From Sordariomycetes sp. S80-01Y (Eukaryota; Ascomycota; Sordariomycetes), in the NCBI GenBank assembly GCA_037042185.1, contig JAXQJY010000031.1, forward strand, positions 1,674,001-1,738,000: a stretch of 64,000 bases of DNA, given 5' to 3'. Of the stretch, positions 1-11,248 are shown piece by piece. The notes under the pieces are model-generated. The model was not told the origin of the DNA. It searched no databases and worked only from the letters and a program-made list of their open reading frames with translations. A program made the position numbers and the translations under genes. How positions within the stretch are numbered: the stretch's first letter is position 1; the number at the start of each line of letters is the position of its first letter.

Positions 1-1097
1 GCCTGGAAGGGCGAGACCGAGGAGGAGTACAACTGGTGCCTCGAGCAGCAGCTCACTGCCTTCAAGAACGACGGCAAGCTCAACCTCATCCTCGACGACG
101 GTGGTGACTTGACCGCCCTCGTCCACTCCAAGTACCCCGACATGCTTAAGGACTGCTTCGGTGTCTCTGAGGAGACCACCACCGGTGTCCACCACCTGTA
201 CCGCATGCTCAAGGAGGGCAAGCTCCTCGTCCCTTCCATCAACGTCAACGACTCCGTCACCAAGTCCAAGTTCGACAACCTCTACGGATGCCGCGAGTCC
301 CTCATCGACGGTATCAAGCGCGCTACCGACGTTATGATTGCTGGCAAGACCGCCGTTGTTGCCGGTTTCGGTGATGTCGGTAAGGGTTGCGCCATGGCTC
401 TCTCCGGCATGGGTGCCCGCGTTCTCGTCACCGAGATCGACCCCATCAACGCCCTCCAGGCTGCCATGGCCGGCTTCCAGGTCACCACCATGGAGAAGGC
501 CGCCAGCCAAGGTCAGATCTTCGTCACCACCACCGGCTGCCGTGACATTCTCACCGGTGTCCACTTCGAGGCCATGCCCAACGACGCCATCGTCTGCAAC
601 ATCGGCCACTTCGACATCGAGATCGATGTTGCCTGGCTCAAGGCCAACGCCAAGGAGGTCCAGAACATCAAGCCCCAGGTCGACCGCTTCCTCATGCCTT
701 CTGGCCGCCACATCATCCTCCTCGCCGAGGGCCGTCTGGTCAACCTTGGCTGTGCTACCGGCCACTCCTCCTTCGTCATGTCCTGCTCCTTCACCAACCA
801 GGTCCTTGCCCAGATCATGCTGTACAAGGCCGCCGACTCTGCTTGGGGCAACAAGTACGTCGAGTTCAAGAAGGCCGGCAAGCTCGATGTCGGTGTCTAC
901 GTCCTGCCCAAGATCCTCGATGAGGAGGTTGCTCGTCTCCACTTGAGCCACTGCAACGTCGAGCTCAGCTCCCTGTCCAAGGTTCAGGCTGAGTACCTCG
1001 GCCTCACCGTCGAGGGTCCTTTCAAGAGCGACATGTGAGTTATCCCCTACCTTCTTCGCAGTGGCACGCGCTAACAATGTCCAGCTACCGCTACTAA
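1..1097 (+). CDS. Adenosylhomocysteinase, 3' part (5' end outside window)
   Basis: Hydrolyses S-adenosylhomocysteine to adenosine and homocysteine, keeping cytosolic methylation reactions running. The frame is open from base 1, so the gene begins upstream. The visible part holds the NAD-binding Rossmann motif [11 protein letters not shown] (about bases 358-393), the CNIGHFD stretch, the conserved [19 protein letters not shown] segment and the C-terminal domain. The apparent stop at 1036-1038 is intronic: a GTGAGT donor at 1035 and a CAG acceptor ending at 1084 (branch point GCTAAC) join GACAT to CTACCGCTACTAA. This restores the universal C-terminal YRY that contacts NAD in the neighbouring subunit. 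The strong C-ending codon bias fits a highly expressed housekeeping gene. Family assignment is certain; the last intron is inferred from the reading frame. Confidence 0.96.
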
Positions 1098-1657
1098 GCT
1101 AATGTAATTTACGAAATACCCAAGGAGCCCTTCAACTGGGCTACCTACGTGTGACGACCTCAAGAAGATTCTTTTCAAAGACAAAGAAGTCATTTTCCTT
1201 TGTTCTCTCAACTAGGCGATAAGGGCAAAATTTGTGGATTCAACAGCATACAAAAGTTTTGCATGGCGAAGGACGGGATTTAACACAATAGTACTACCTC
1301 AAGAGATGCGAGGTCTGGTGTCTCATCGGAAGAGACGTCCACTGGATGGCAATAGAGGATTGGCTTTAACACGATCCGATTTCACAATCCGGTTTAGACT
1401 CCGCGCGTCGGTGACTGCGATCAAAGACTGAGAGCTCGGCTTCGACAAAAAGAGCTCCACAAGCTCATTTGGACTCGACTATTTCATGATGTGATGCCCG
1501 TTGTAAGAGTCAGAAAGACGTCGTAATCGTAGTTGCGGCAGGGGGACGCCACTGCCAGTAGGCTTTCGGACTTAATCAATGACGACTGCTCGCTCAGCGC
1601 CCAGCGCTCGCGTCTCTATTCTATCCGCAGTCGCCGCTCATGCCATAGCCCGCAGCG
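1098..1657. other. Convergent intergenic region
   Basis: Lies between the 3' ends of the adenosylhomocysteinase and the dehydrogenase. I see no gene, RNA or repeat here; it should hold both 3' untranslated regions. Confidence 0.6.
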
Positions 1658-2826
1658 TCACCCCGTCTTTTGCCTCTTCCTCGGATCCCCATTCAGCTCC
1701 TTCTCCAGGTCCCGCTGCTCCGGCACGATGCTCTTCAGCTTGCCCTCGGCGACGGCCTTGATCACATTGCCTATGGCCCAGCGCTCCATCTTCTCCACCG
1801 TCTCCTCGGTCCAAGTCCCCATGTGCGGCACCAGCAGCACGTTCTCGTTGGCGAGCAGCTCCGGGTGGATCTCGGGCTCGTTCTCGAAGACGTCGAGGCC
1901 GACGGACGACACCTGGCCGGAGGCTAGGGCGGAGACGAGGGCGGATTCGTCCATGATCGCGCCGCGGGCTGTGTTGACCAGGACGATGCCCTTCTTCATC
2001 TTGCTGAACTCCCTTTCGGAGATGGTATGGCGAGTGTTTGCCTGCGTGCTGTGTTAGCTGTTTGTGCGCAAAGCATCGGACGAGGGACAGCTCACGTTCA
2101 GTGGCAGGTTCAGACTTAGCACATCACTCTCTCCCAATAGCTTGTCAAAGTCGACGTACTCGCACCCCTCCTCGTTCTCAGGGCTCAGCTTCGTCCTGTT
2201 GTAGTACCTCACCTCCATGCCGAACGCCCGCGCCTTCTTGGCCATGTTCCTCCCAATGCCGCCCATCCCCAATATCCCCAGCACCTTACCCCTGGGGTCG
2301 TGGCCCAGAGCCGTCCCCTTGCCCCTCCACTCCCCCCTCCGCAGAGCAGCCATGCCGGGCGCCAAGTTGCGGAGGCAGCCCAGCATGAGGAAGATGGCGA
2401 TGTCGGCGGTGGCGTCGTTGACGGCCGTGGGGGTGTTGGACACGCAGATCCTCAGCTCCGTGGCCGTGGACACGTCGATCTGGTCGTAGCCCGCGCCGTT
2501 GTGGCAGATGAACCTGCACGTCTCAGGAAGGGCGCGCAGGAGCTCACCATCGACGGGGCCGGTGACGCTGATGGAGTGAAAGGTGCGGTAGATGGCGACG
2601 ACGTTGGCGAAGCGCGGGGAGGAGCATTCTTTGAGGAAGCCCGCCCTGTCCGTCGACTGAGGCTCTATTATGTCTGCATGTTCTTGAAGAGCCTTCCAGT
2701 CATCGTGGGCGCTGAGGGAGCAGATGTTAGCCAGCTGAGACTGAGGGAGAGTGGTTGAGTGCAGGAGGGGCACACGCACGTTTCAATCTCTCCCAGCAGG
2801 AGGACTTTGGGCTTCTGATCGCTCAT
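1658..2826 (-). CDS. D-isomer-specific 2-hydroxyacid dehydrogenase (glyoxylate/hydroxypyruvate reductase-like)
   Basis: NAD(P)-dependent reductase that interconverts 2-oxoacids and D-2-hydroxyacids, probably glyoxylate or hydroxypyruvate. Three exons fit perfectly in phase: 2826-2780, 2711-2096 and 2041-1658, giving 348 residues, the usual family length. The Rossmann motif GMGGIG lies at residues 164-169. The substrate/cofactor signature ends in VNTARGAIMDE, with catalytic Arg247. Glu276 (FENEP) and His294 (LVPHMGT) complete the catalytic triad. The start MSDQKPKVLLLGEIET comes from the short first exon and reads like the typical family N-terminus. There is no targeting peptide, so it is probably cytosolic. 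Exact substrate cannot be told from sequence. Confidence 0.92.
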
Positions 2827-3422
2827 TTCGCTCGGCGTTCAGTTCTCGGACGGGCAATTGAGCGATGAGCAAACTTGACGAAACTTGCCCGAGCTTCTCA
2901 ATGGCGAGCGGTGATGATGTAGCTCAGGCTGGCGATCATCGCCGTCGAAGTGGGGGCGGGGTGAGCGATAAGCCCCTGAGCTCCTATCGTTGCTGCACAT
3001 GTCGGCGAGGCCTGCCCGGGCAGAAGTGAGGGAGAATTGGCAGACCTGGACACGTCTCCTCCCTCTGGGACTTTTGCGGCCGTTGTGAGGTACTTGACGG
3101 GGGTGTGTGACTGTTTCAGGAGAGGGGTGACTCGTGGCACAGGGGGGCTGCTCCGACATAGGAGCTCACCAATCCAGGGCAACTCGACCGGCGAGAATCC
3201 TCTCTGCTTGGAGTTTAATCAGAGGAAGGACCAATGTCCGAGCGAGTATATTCAAAGGAAAATCGAATTGGCGTCTGGCCGTATAATCCACGTCTATCTG
3301 TTGAAACCCCGCAACGCCTCTGCCCGCGTCAAGATCCCCAACTCCCACAAGTATGAGCTCAGCAACCCAAGTGAGCATGCGAACAATATCCCCGGAAGAA
3401 AAGCAGCGCGCGATGCCCGCAT
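2827..3422. other. Intergenic, promoter of the dehydrogenase
   Basis: 596 bases between two genes on the minus strand. It should hold the promoter of the 2-hydroxyacid dehydrogenase and the 3' region of the FMP32-like gene. Open frames here look random in composition; I see nothing else. Confidence 0.5.
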
Positions 3423-4268
3423 CTACATGAGAAGCCTCCAGGCACCGAGCAGCACGGCCGCGAAACCCGTGCACACGCCCATCAGCCACTGCAGCGTCTG
3501 GAACTTGACCTGCTCCAGCTTCTCCCGCAGCGCGGCCACCTCCTGCTCGATGCGCGTCTCCGTCTCCTTGATCTTGAGCTCCTGGCCCACGGCCTCCTCC
3601 CTGATGCGGCCCTTCTCCAGGTTCAGGTCGAGGCGGACGCTGGCCTGCGTGCGGCCGATCTCGTCGCGCAGCCGCGAGTTGAGCTTGGCGATCTCGTTGG
3701 AGAGGCGCTCGTGCGTGCTGCGCGTGGTGTTGGACTCGGTCGAGTCGGCCGAGAGGAGCTCGCTGCGGAGCTTGGCGAAGTCGACCTTCTGGGTGTAGGT
3801 TGCCTTTGCGGCGTCCTCGCGGAGGACCATCGTGCGGGTGAGGTTCTGGATGCTGCGCGGTGTCAGCACCGGTCTACATTATGTAATTCTGTGAATTGCT
3901 CACCTCTCTTCGATGACGTCGTTGAGAACCTTCATCATGGCCGAGGACTGCTCCTCCGTGAAGCCCTCATCCTGCAGCTTCTGGACGAACTTGAGGGTGT
4001 CGAAATGATGGTCCCGCTGGCGAGGCGCCGTGGTGTGAAAGGAAGCGCGACCGAGTATGGAGCTGGAGCTCCTCCGGCTGCTCTGCTTCTGTACCCGAGG
4101 CCGCGACGGCGAGGTCGAGTAGAAGGCGGTCGGTTGCTGCCACGGCGCTTGGTCTCGGGAGAAGCTCCGCGCCGTCGTTGTGCCCGTGGCAATGGTGGCT
4201 TTCCAGCTGAGGCGCGGTAGCAGGAACTTGGGCAGCGCCTCTGCAGCGACAAGACTTGGGAGTGCCAT
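3423..4268 (-). CDS. FMP32: Mitochondrial DUF1640/FMP32 (MCUR1/CCDC90-like) coiled-coil protein
   Basis: Inner-membrane protein family linked in yeast to cytochrome c oxidase assembly and proline metabolism and in animals (MCUR1/CCDC90) to the calcium uniporter. Two exons, 4268-3904 and 3852-3423, give 264 residues. Residues 1-90 are basic, Ser/Arg-rich and look like a mitochondrial presequence. The family core follows: FDTLKFVQKLQDEGFTEEQS, then after the intron SIQNLTRTMVLREDAAKATYTQ, a long heptad coiled coil (LRSELL...ETRIEQEVAALREKLEQVK), and one C-terminal membrane helix around QWLMGVCTGFAAVLLGAW. An in-frame start exists upstream at 4400, but 4268 gives a more normal presequence. The yeast-based symbol is an orthology guess. 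Confidence 0.88.
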
Positions 4269-4820
4269 GTTGGTTGTGGCTTCAGCAACAGGTACAACCA
4301 GGAACCGAAGAGTGCGGAGGATGAATGAAGGACCATACAAGAGATGACGATGGTCGTGTAGGCTCGAGATTTGGGCCAGGGTCAGAAGGAATAGCATCAT
4401 TGGTCAGTATTGACAGGAGTGGGTCTGGTCCCTGAGCCCTCGGGTAGGGGCCGAAGCCGACACTATTGAGGTCCCAACGGCTCTCACAGTTAGCGTCATC
4501 ATACGGAGTATCCAGCTTCACTCAGACAGTCTAGGGTATGCCTCGAAGTCACTCATTCTTGATGCCAGGCCAAGCTCGTGCTTATTTCTGCATGGAATTG
4601 GACGGCCGCCATTGACACCAGGAGCTAGTTGAAGGTCGCTCAGCCGCGATGCAGCCCTGTCCGTGGCCATGCACGCGGCTCTAGAGCTGAAATGCAGCTT
4701 CTATTCTGCCTAGTGGACAGCCACCTCAGTAGTTCAATATGAAAAAGTACAACTACAGTGTCTTTGGGTTCTGCGCCCAACGTCGATGTTCTTGTCAGGC
4801 CAGTCACTCGTGATACCACC
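4269..4820. promoter_or_regulatory. Divergent promoter region (FMP32-like / unknown membrane protein)
   Basis: 552 bases separating two divergently transcribed genes, so it should contain both promoters. No clear TATA box or regulator site could be picked out by eye. Confidence 0.45.
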
Positions 4821-6524
4821 ATGTCGAATCCAGGGAACAGCGCAAGCGGCTCCGAGTCTGGTCTTGCTGCCGACCTTGGGCCTGTGTCCGACGGGGATCG
4901 CTCGTCAGCATCACTCTTCGCTAACCCGCTCGTTGACATGAGGATGCGCGCCGGATCTAGGAACCCCAGATATCAGCATTCGGATCCTGGTCCATCCTCC
5001 CGTCCTCTATACGAAGACAGTCCTTCGGGACCAGATGTTGACCTCCCCCGGGCCGAGAGCTCACGATGGTCTGATGAACCTGCCGATTCGTTGGATCAGA
5101 GCGTCTCCATATCCGGCTTACGGCCTCGGACTCGTCGATCAATCATTAGGGAGCTTAGGGATTACGGGAGCATAGCTGCGGCGCTCACCCGCAACATCGA
5201 CGCCCTCCATAGCGAACTGGCTTCAGATGAAGAGGGCTCGATCCTTTTCGACGACGAAGACGATAGCTCGCATATTTCGTGGGGAGTAAGCCAGACCCCC
5301 GGGGTTTCGAAGTCGAGAGCCAAGGGCGAGAGAAGGAGAAGGCACCCACGCAGAAGACAGCACGTCGCACCAGCACATGTACCGGGCCCCTCGGAGCTCC
5401 CTCATCATCAGCATCGCAATCCTTTCCTCGAAAGCCGGCTTCCACCGCAGCCCGAGGTTAGGACAAGCCATTCTAAAGAAGCTGAGTGGACATCGCATCA
5501 AGCTGGCGCCAAGCAAGGCTGCACTGAGAGCGAGGCCTACCGCGTCCTCGAAGATGTCGTCAACATGGGGCGGCCGCGGGCCAGGGTTCCGAGGAGCCTT
5601 CAGTACGAGGACGTGCGCGCCTACACGAAAGAGAGGTTTCCGGCAGAGCCTCCAAGATATTCAAAGGAGGGTGCCGGTGCGGGTGACGAACCGGGAGATG
5701 GAAATGGGGATCCTGCCGGCTTAGCCGCAGCGGTCATCACCGCAGAGACTATGATAAGGTAAGACTACGCTATATGCTGGTAGAAGCTACAAGTAACATG
5801 GTAAAAGAGTCATCTTCTTCCGCTATCGTAAGGGCAAGGTGGTGAAGTCCAGCCAGCCACCTGCCGATCTGAGTACCGCCTGGGACAACGAGATGCTCGG
5901 TCGGAACGTGCGTCTTCACTATGAAAGCTCAAAGGCTTGGCTGTTCCGACCATTCACCAAGATCAGGTTCTTGTATTATATCAAGGTCTCCTATGCAGGT
6001 CCACCTTCTCCATCCGGTCTCTTCCACTAACCTTGCTCCAGGAAAGGGACCCCTACTATAACTTCAAAGTCATCAATGCGTCTTACTTGGAACCTCTCGT
6101 CTTCGAGGGCAACAGGACCATAAGCCGATTCACCCACCTTCTGCGAGTCTCCGCCAATCAGGACCAGAGTTTGACTTGGCGACTGAACACACTCCGAAGT
6201 ACCATGAAGAACACCATATCGGTGCCCTACATATACGTCGAGATAGTTGAGGGGCTCAGCACCCGCGCCATCCTCAGCGTTGGGCTGGCCGCTCTGGTCT
6301 TCAGTCTGGTCTGCGGCATTGCTTACGCGATACCCACGCAAGCTTGGGGCGACGCGTTCACTCTAAGCTCGCTGCTCGTTGCTTGCTTTGCTTTGCTACT
6401 TGCGGTGGTGGCCATATACCAGTATCTCGGCTTCGAGAAATTGATCGATGACGAGATTACTGCGCGCTCGGGAGATTATACGTATCATCCGGGACATTTT
6501 GGTATGGGAGAGATCAATCCTTGA
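4821..6524 (+). CDS. Unknown fungal membrane protein with two C-terminal helices
   Basis: I do not recognise the family. Three exons, 4821-5758, 5808-5985 and 6042-6524, join in phase to give 532 residues. Residues 1-300 are disordered, rich in Ser, Pro, Asp and Arg, with a basic patch (RRRRHPRRRQ). The ordered part starts near residue 240 (EAYRVLEDVVNMGRPRARVP) and continues through the second exon (WDNEMLGRNVRLHYESSKAW, FRPFTKIRFLYYIKERDPYY). Near the C-terminus are two membrane segments, around TRAILSVGLAALVFSLVCGI and FTLSSLLVACFALLLAVVAI, followed by a short tail. ATG 4821 was chosen because upstream in-frame codons contain no ATG. The second intron uses a weak GTCTCC donor, so that junction is less sure. 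Function unknown. Confidence 0.75.
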
Positions 6525-7390
6525 TGGCTCTCTCTTAAGGATAGCTTTACGCTGTGAGTTCTAACTGTGTATGCCTGGTCTAGCCACGGAAATGAACCAG
6601 CCCTCCGCGTAGGCATTTGGATATGATCGCTTGTATGGAAAGAAATACCGAGAGTTTCGAGAGCGTTCGATCTATTCGAAGAACCTTAGAATGAGTCTGC
6701 TATTTTAGCATTATGCATGTGGTCAAACGCCCTAGCAACCTCATTCCACAATCCAGGCTCGCTACCGAGTCCAGCGCATCGACTTCATGGAGCAATACTG
6801 CTGGAGTCATCTGAATTGGCCTTTGAAACAGTGCCAGTGAATCGGCCCTTCTTCCACTGGCCCTACCTTGGGAATGGCTGGCCTTTCGTTGCTTGGATTA
6901 TCATTTTCGCAGGTTTGGAAGACCGCCACGCACACTACGTCCATAAAGATGCAGAATTCAGAGGAGGTACGTGAGGAGCATTTGTGCGGAAGAAGTTGCG
7001 GGATAATCTGATTACCTTTCCAAGAAGATTTGGCCGTCTGGCGTGATTTGGATGCGTTTGATAGTAAGGGGGGATGAGCGTCATACGACTGGAGTCTACA
7101 GAAGGCTGTCAAGTACCTACCGAACAAGCACGATGGCGATGTATGGAGCTTTCGGTCTGACCAGATTCCTCAATACGAAGAACTCAGGCATCAATAAATC
7201 CCTCGTCGTGTTTTTCCTCGTTGTCTTATCCGTCAGTCCTGGACAACCTACAAAAGACAAATATTCGAGAGGTCCTTTGGATGCAAGATATTCACATTTA
7301 ATCTCTAATATATACATCATGCAACCAATGCAGTCATCCATCGCAGTCGTCAATCATAAACCCAAGGCTGGCGAGAACATGCCCCACTGC
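6525..7390. other. Convergent intergenic region
   Basis: 866 bases between the 3' ends of the unknown membrane protein gene and the metalloprotease gene. No supported gene, RNA or repeat was seen. Confidence 0.5.
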
Positions 7391-8328
7391 TTAACCGCGG
7401 TACTGGGACCAGAAGCTGTTCATGCGCTCAGCCTGGCCGGAGGTGAACTCCTCGTAGCAAGCGCTGGGAATCCATGTTAGCATTCTTCATCTTCTAGCTG
7501 TCGCGGCATAGGGGTCAACTTACTCGTCAGAGTAGTCCATGTAGTTGTGGATGGGATCCACGCCACCGCCGGAGCAGGAGTCCCTTCCGACGGGGCAGCC
7601 GGAGCTGGGGCTGGACTGGGCAGGAGTGTCGGCAACACCGTCGCCGGAGCCGGAGCAGCCACCCTGGAAAGTGTGGTACAGACCGAACCAGTGACCGGCC
7701 TCATGGACGGCAGTCTTGCCGAGGTTGAAGCCCTCAGCAGAGCCTCCGGGCACGGAGGTGGAGAGGACGGAGCAGCCGTCGCGGATGAAGGCGTCAGAGC
7801 CCTCGGGGGCGTTGGTGGGGAAGTAGCAGTATCCCAGGTTGCCGCCGAGGTTGTCCTGGAAGTAGATGTTGAGGTCAGAGTAGCTACCCTGGCGGAGCTC
7901 GGACTTCATTTCCATCTCTCCGTTGTCGTTGGACCAGGTAGGGTTGACGGTCTGAGTGGTGCCGGCGAGGGTCATGGAGACGCCGTAGGGAGCATAGTCG
8001 GCGGCGAGAACGTCGAACTGCTCCTGGAGGACGGAGTCCTGGGTTTCCATGAGCTTCAGAAGTCTCACTGAGAGGTGTGGGGTTCACTTACAGAAAGCAA
8101 GGTGCTCTCGCTGGCGGCGACGGAGTGGAAGTAGACGTTGACGGAGAAGGCAGCCTGGCTCTGGAGGCCAGACTCGCGGGCAGAAGCCTCCTGGATGGCG
8201 AACTGGCGCGACATCTCGAGCTGCTCCTCGGTGGGCTCAGGAGCACCGCAGCCGAACCTGGTTTCGCGGGTGTGCATGGTGTGGGCCATGGCCGCACCGG
8301 CGAAGACGAGGACTGACTTGAAAGACAT
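7391..8328 (-). CDS. MEP1: Secreted M43B (pappalysin-type) metalloprotease, MEP1-like
   Basis: Extracellular zinc endopeptidase. Three exons, 8328-8092, 8038-7524 and 7463-7391, give 274 residues, normal for fungal MEP1 proteins. The N-terminus MSFKSVLVFAGAAMAHT is a signal peptide. The conserved RFGCGAPEPTEEQLEMSRQF block follows. The catalytic zinc site HEAGHWFGLYH starts at residue 191, and the Met-turn is NYMDYSDD near the C-terminus. The Cys-rich linker SGCPVGRDSCSGGGVDPIHN is typical. The first intron is taken as 53 nt ending after ACCCAG; a closer acceptor would leave only 38 nt. The related Coccidioides enzyme removes a surface antigen during infection; a role here (nutrition or host interaction) is inference. 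Confidence 0.93.
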
Positions 8329-10618
8329 TGTGAGGAAGGTTGAGAGTGGGGGTTGGGTCTTGACTGGGCTGGATGATGGACTGCTGGCTGCTCTAGAAAC
8401 GAGGCCGAAAGATCATGGAAGATCAGTGGTCTTATATAGATGGATATGGAGTAAAGGCCATCGTGGTCCTGGCTACGACGGCGACCCGCTTGGCGCGTGC
8501 AAGCTACCTGACCGAAGGGGATAAATCTCCCCCGAGCTAGCTCGGAAGCACATCGTAGCTCGGTGCACTTGCTGTCGAGATGTCGGAGGGGCGCGATGTC
8601 TGGCTGCAGATTCGCCCACGCCGGCTTGTAGGGGTTGGTTCGCTGGTGGCGACCTACCCCATCGGTACAAGGCTGGGGGAGGCGGTTGGCCTCACGCTTG
8701 GTGCGGCTGGTGGGCTAGGCAAGGTACCTAGTCGCGCGTGCAGCTGTGGTGGTCCGGCTTGCACCGCGTATCCGGCAGTGGGATTTGAGGGCTGCGTCGA
8801 GGGTCATTGGGCCGATGCGTCTGTGGTCTTGCAGGTCGGCCGAGATGGAGGAAACAAAAGGGCATCTACCATCGTCATCAACCACAGACGTGGCGTCTAA
8901 CGCAGAGCGTGCCACATTCCAGTCGCTTCACTCACACGCGGCTCGCACCTCGGCATCTCTGCTGCCAGCTTCCCTTCAACCGCCAAAAGGTACCAGAGGT
9001 CGAGAGCGAACCCCAAATGGATCGGCTGCGTGGGCGCGGTCGATAAGCGAATACCATTGCGAGGAGCAGCTTCCACTTCGAGAATGACTTGATGGAGTCG
9101 TGCCGGCAGCTGTGGCTACGGGAGGTGATCGACATCGAATGTCGCCCAGTTGGGCAAGTTGCGAGTGACCAGGCTCAGGTGAACCGTCGGCAGCAGCATG
9201 TCAGGGAAATGCCACCCCCAAATGTCGCCCGGGGTTGCAAGTATGTGGCGAGCGGCAGTTTCGAGGTCTTTTGGACTGGCGCAATTTCCCATCGCGGTCC
9301 GGTGCCGTGGCCATGATGGAGGCTCAAATTGTGAGGCATTTGGGCCCCGGTCGGTGATAGTCGGCCTTGACGATTCATTGTCGAGCCCCGTGACATTCCC
9401 GTCCTTGTCAGTCATCGACCTGAATGGCTCGGTAGCCGCGATTCGAAAGCTTTGTCCACATATCATCCCTTGCGCTACTTGACTGACTCCGTCACCACGT
9501 GAAGAGCTGCTACAGGTCCCTTGACCCGAGCCGTTGGACTCCATGGCCAGCAGAGATGCAGTAAGTCAGGCGAGCTCCCTGAGGATGAGGGTGGCATTCC
9601 CACCTTCCCGATGGCCTCTCGCCGCCTCCCGAGCCTTCTTTGCCTGGTTTCAAGAGGAAACGACCGAGGTTCCATCGCGAAACTGCATTTGCAGAAAGCC
9701 ACCAGATAAACAACCCCACGAATCACATCGCAAAGCCTAGGAGGAACCCCAACCCGAGCATGGGTATCTGCCCTCCACAGGCTTCGCTGCTCAGGAACCT
9801 GCCGGATTTTCTCGCGAATTGACCACAACAGGTTTGAGGGATCAGCGCCGGCCAAGGGACCGAATGTTCCCCCCCACTAGTCCGAAGAGGAAGCTGTCGA
9901 TCAACCACGGGAACGAGATGCTGAGCGCGGCTATAGGATTATTTATGATGGTTTACTTTCCTCGCCCTTTCAAACCTTCGGGTCTTCAAAATTCCCAGGG
10001 TTTAAGGATGACGTTGAAGTAGGCGCAAAACGCCAAGTTGCACAGATCTCTTGTCCCTCGTCATGCCGCTCTTGAGGATCCGATAGCGTGTCCATGTGCC
10101 GGAGCGCGGGGAAGGGTGTCTTGGAGGCTTGGCCGACAGCTCGCGGTGTCCCTTATCAGCGCATACGAGCTTGGTGGCTTCTAGAACACAGGCATTGAAG
10201 CACTATAGGAAAGTTCCCCCGGGGGGTGGGGGAAATGTCCGCTTGCTTGGAGCCGACATTCGAGTGACATCTGATCTCGCCTCCGTCCGAGGGAGGTGAT
10301 AGAGACGCATGTAAACACCGCGAGACCTGCCTGTAAGAGATAGCTGCCGCGACAGGCCAACGGCTGTCCATGCTGTGCACCCCTTCAAGGAGCCATCGCC
10401 CACAGCATCTCATCTGGGTCGGCTGAGCGGCAGAGCAGGTTTTTGGCCTCCTCATTTTGCTCGGCAATCCCTGGACTCCCCTCGATCTTTGTTGCTGTCG
10501 TTTTCAGCCTTCCTACTGCACTTCCTTGGCCGCCTGCGAAACTGTCCAAGCAGGAGTTCGATATGCTTTGGGAACCGCTTTTGTTGCCATTCAGAGCTCG
10601 ACCAGGTCTTTCTGGGTT
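8329..10618. other. 2.3-kb gene-poor region
   Basis: Between the metalloprotease start and the 3' end of the YwbE-domain gene. Many short frames of 60-140 codons occur on both strands but overlap one another, lack family motifs and have no consistent codon bias. Apart from the metalloprotease promoter I see nothing that can be named. Confidence 0.5.
8431..8438 (-). promoter_or_regulatory. TATA box of the metalloprotease gene
   Basis: Minus-strand TATATAAG about 100 bases upstream of the start codon at 8328, the usual distance for fungal TATA-driven, regulated genes. Confidence 0.55.
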
Positions 10619-11248
10619 TCATCCAGCCAGACACTCCTGCTCAACATGATATGATACCGCTACCTCGTCCCCCTCAAACGCGTCGCAAATAGGACATCTA
10701 GCCGTTGCACTTACGTCTTTTCCCTCCTGTGGTCCTTCCGATTCCTCGGTGTCCAGTGGCTCCCTCGGGTTCAGCTCAGGGGGGAGGAAATCTACCAAAC
10801 TTCTCGGAGGCGGCTCCTCAAGTTCCTCCTCGTTCCTGATATCCGTATACCGATTTGTGAATCTCGAGCTCGCGCCAGTCGTTGTCGTCGTCGACTTCAT
10901 CTGCGTAGAGGGCCTATTTGATGTAGACGGTGGAGTCGAGGTCCCAGATTCGTCCCCTCCCACCATCCTCTGCACCCGCCCAACCTGGCCATCCCTGAGC
11001 CGAACCTTGATTCCCCGAGGGTGGTTTCCACTGGTCAACACATCCTGCACAACCCCCCTCGTTTCGCGTCCTGTTGGTTGATCTTGCTTCAAGACGATCG
11101 AGACGTGTGCGCCGGGGACGACCTGGTCGATGGAGGGGACGGAGGTGGGATAAGGTCTCGGGGCAGCGGCGCGGTTGTTGTTTCGGGGCGGACCTTGGTC
11201 TCTCTGCGGGCGAGGCTGCCGGTTTCGAGGGCGGTTCTGGCGGTTCAT
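10619..11248 (-). CDS. YwbE-domain (DUF2196) protein with C-terminal zinc finger
   Basis: Residues about 43-96 form a YwbE/DUF2196 domain: VVPGAHVSIVLKQDQPTGRE, VVQDVLTSGNHPRGIKVRL and DGQVGRVQRM, typical of this small family shared by bacteria and fungi; its function is unknown. The N-terminus is Arg/Gln/Pro-rich (MNRQNRPRNRQPRPQ), like an RNA-binding tail. The C-terminus carries CPIC, then HVEQEC about 16 residues later: a C-x2-C...H-x4-C finger resembling UBZ4/Rad18 fingers. ATG 11248 gives 209 residues and the usual Arg-rich beginning; an in-frame ATG at 11413 would add 55 residues. A GTAAGT within the finger-coding part was not treated as a donor because the finger reads through in frame. 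Confidence 0.8.
   Translation of the reverse strand: MNRQNRPRNRQPRPQRDQGPPRNNNRAAAPRPYPTSVPSIDQVVPGAHVSIVLKQDQPTGRETRGVVQDVLTSGNHPRGIKVRLRDGQVGRVQRMVGGDESGTSTPPSTSNRPSTQMKSTTTTTGASSRFTNRYTDIRNEEELEEPPPRSLVDFLPPELNPREPLDTEESEGPQEGKDVSATARCPICDAFEGDEVAVSYHVEQECLAG

Noticed and set aside
338-946. 202-codon + strand frame inside adenosylhomocysteinase
   Set aside because: Shadow frame of a strongly biased gene; Ser/Pro/Arg-rich with no domain.
3037-3798. 253-codon + strand frame
   Set aside because: Its second half is the reverse complement of the FMP32-like coding exon.
7547-8071. 174-codon + strand frame opposite the metalloprotease
   Set aside because: Antisense shadow; the minus strand has the HEAGHWFGLYH zinc site.
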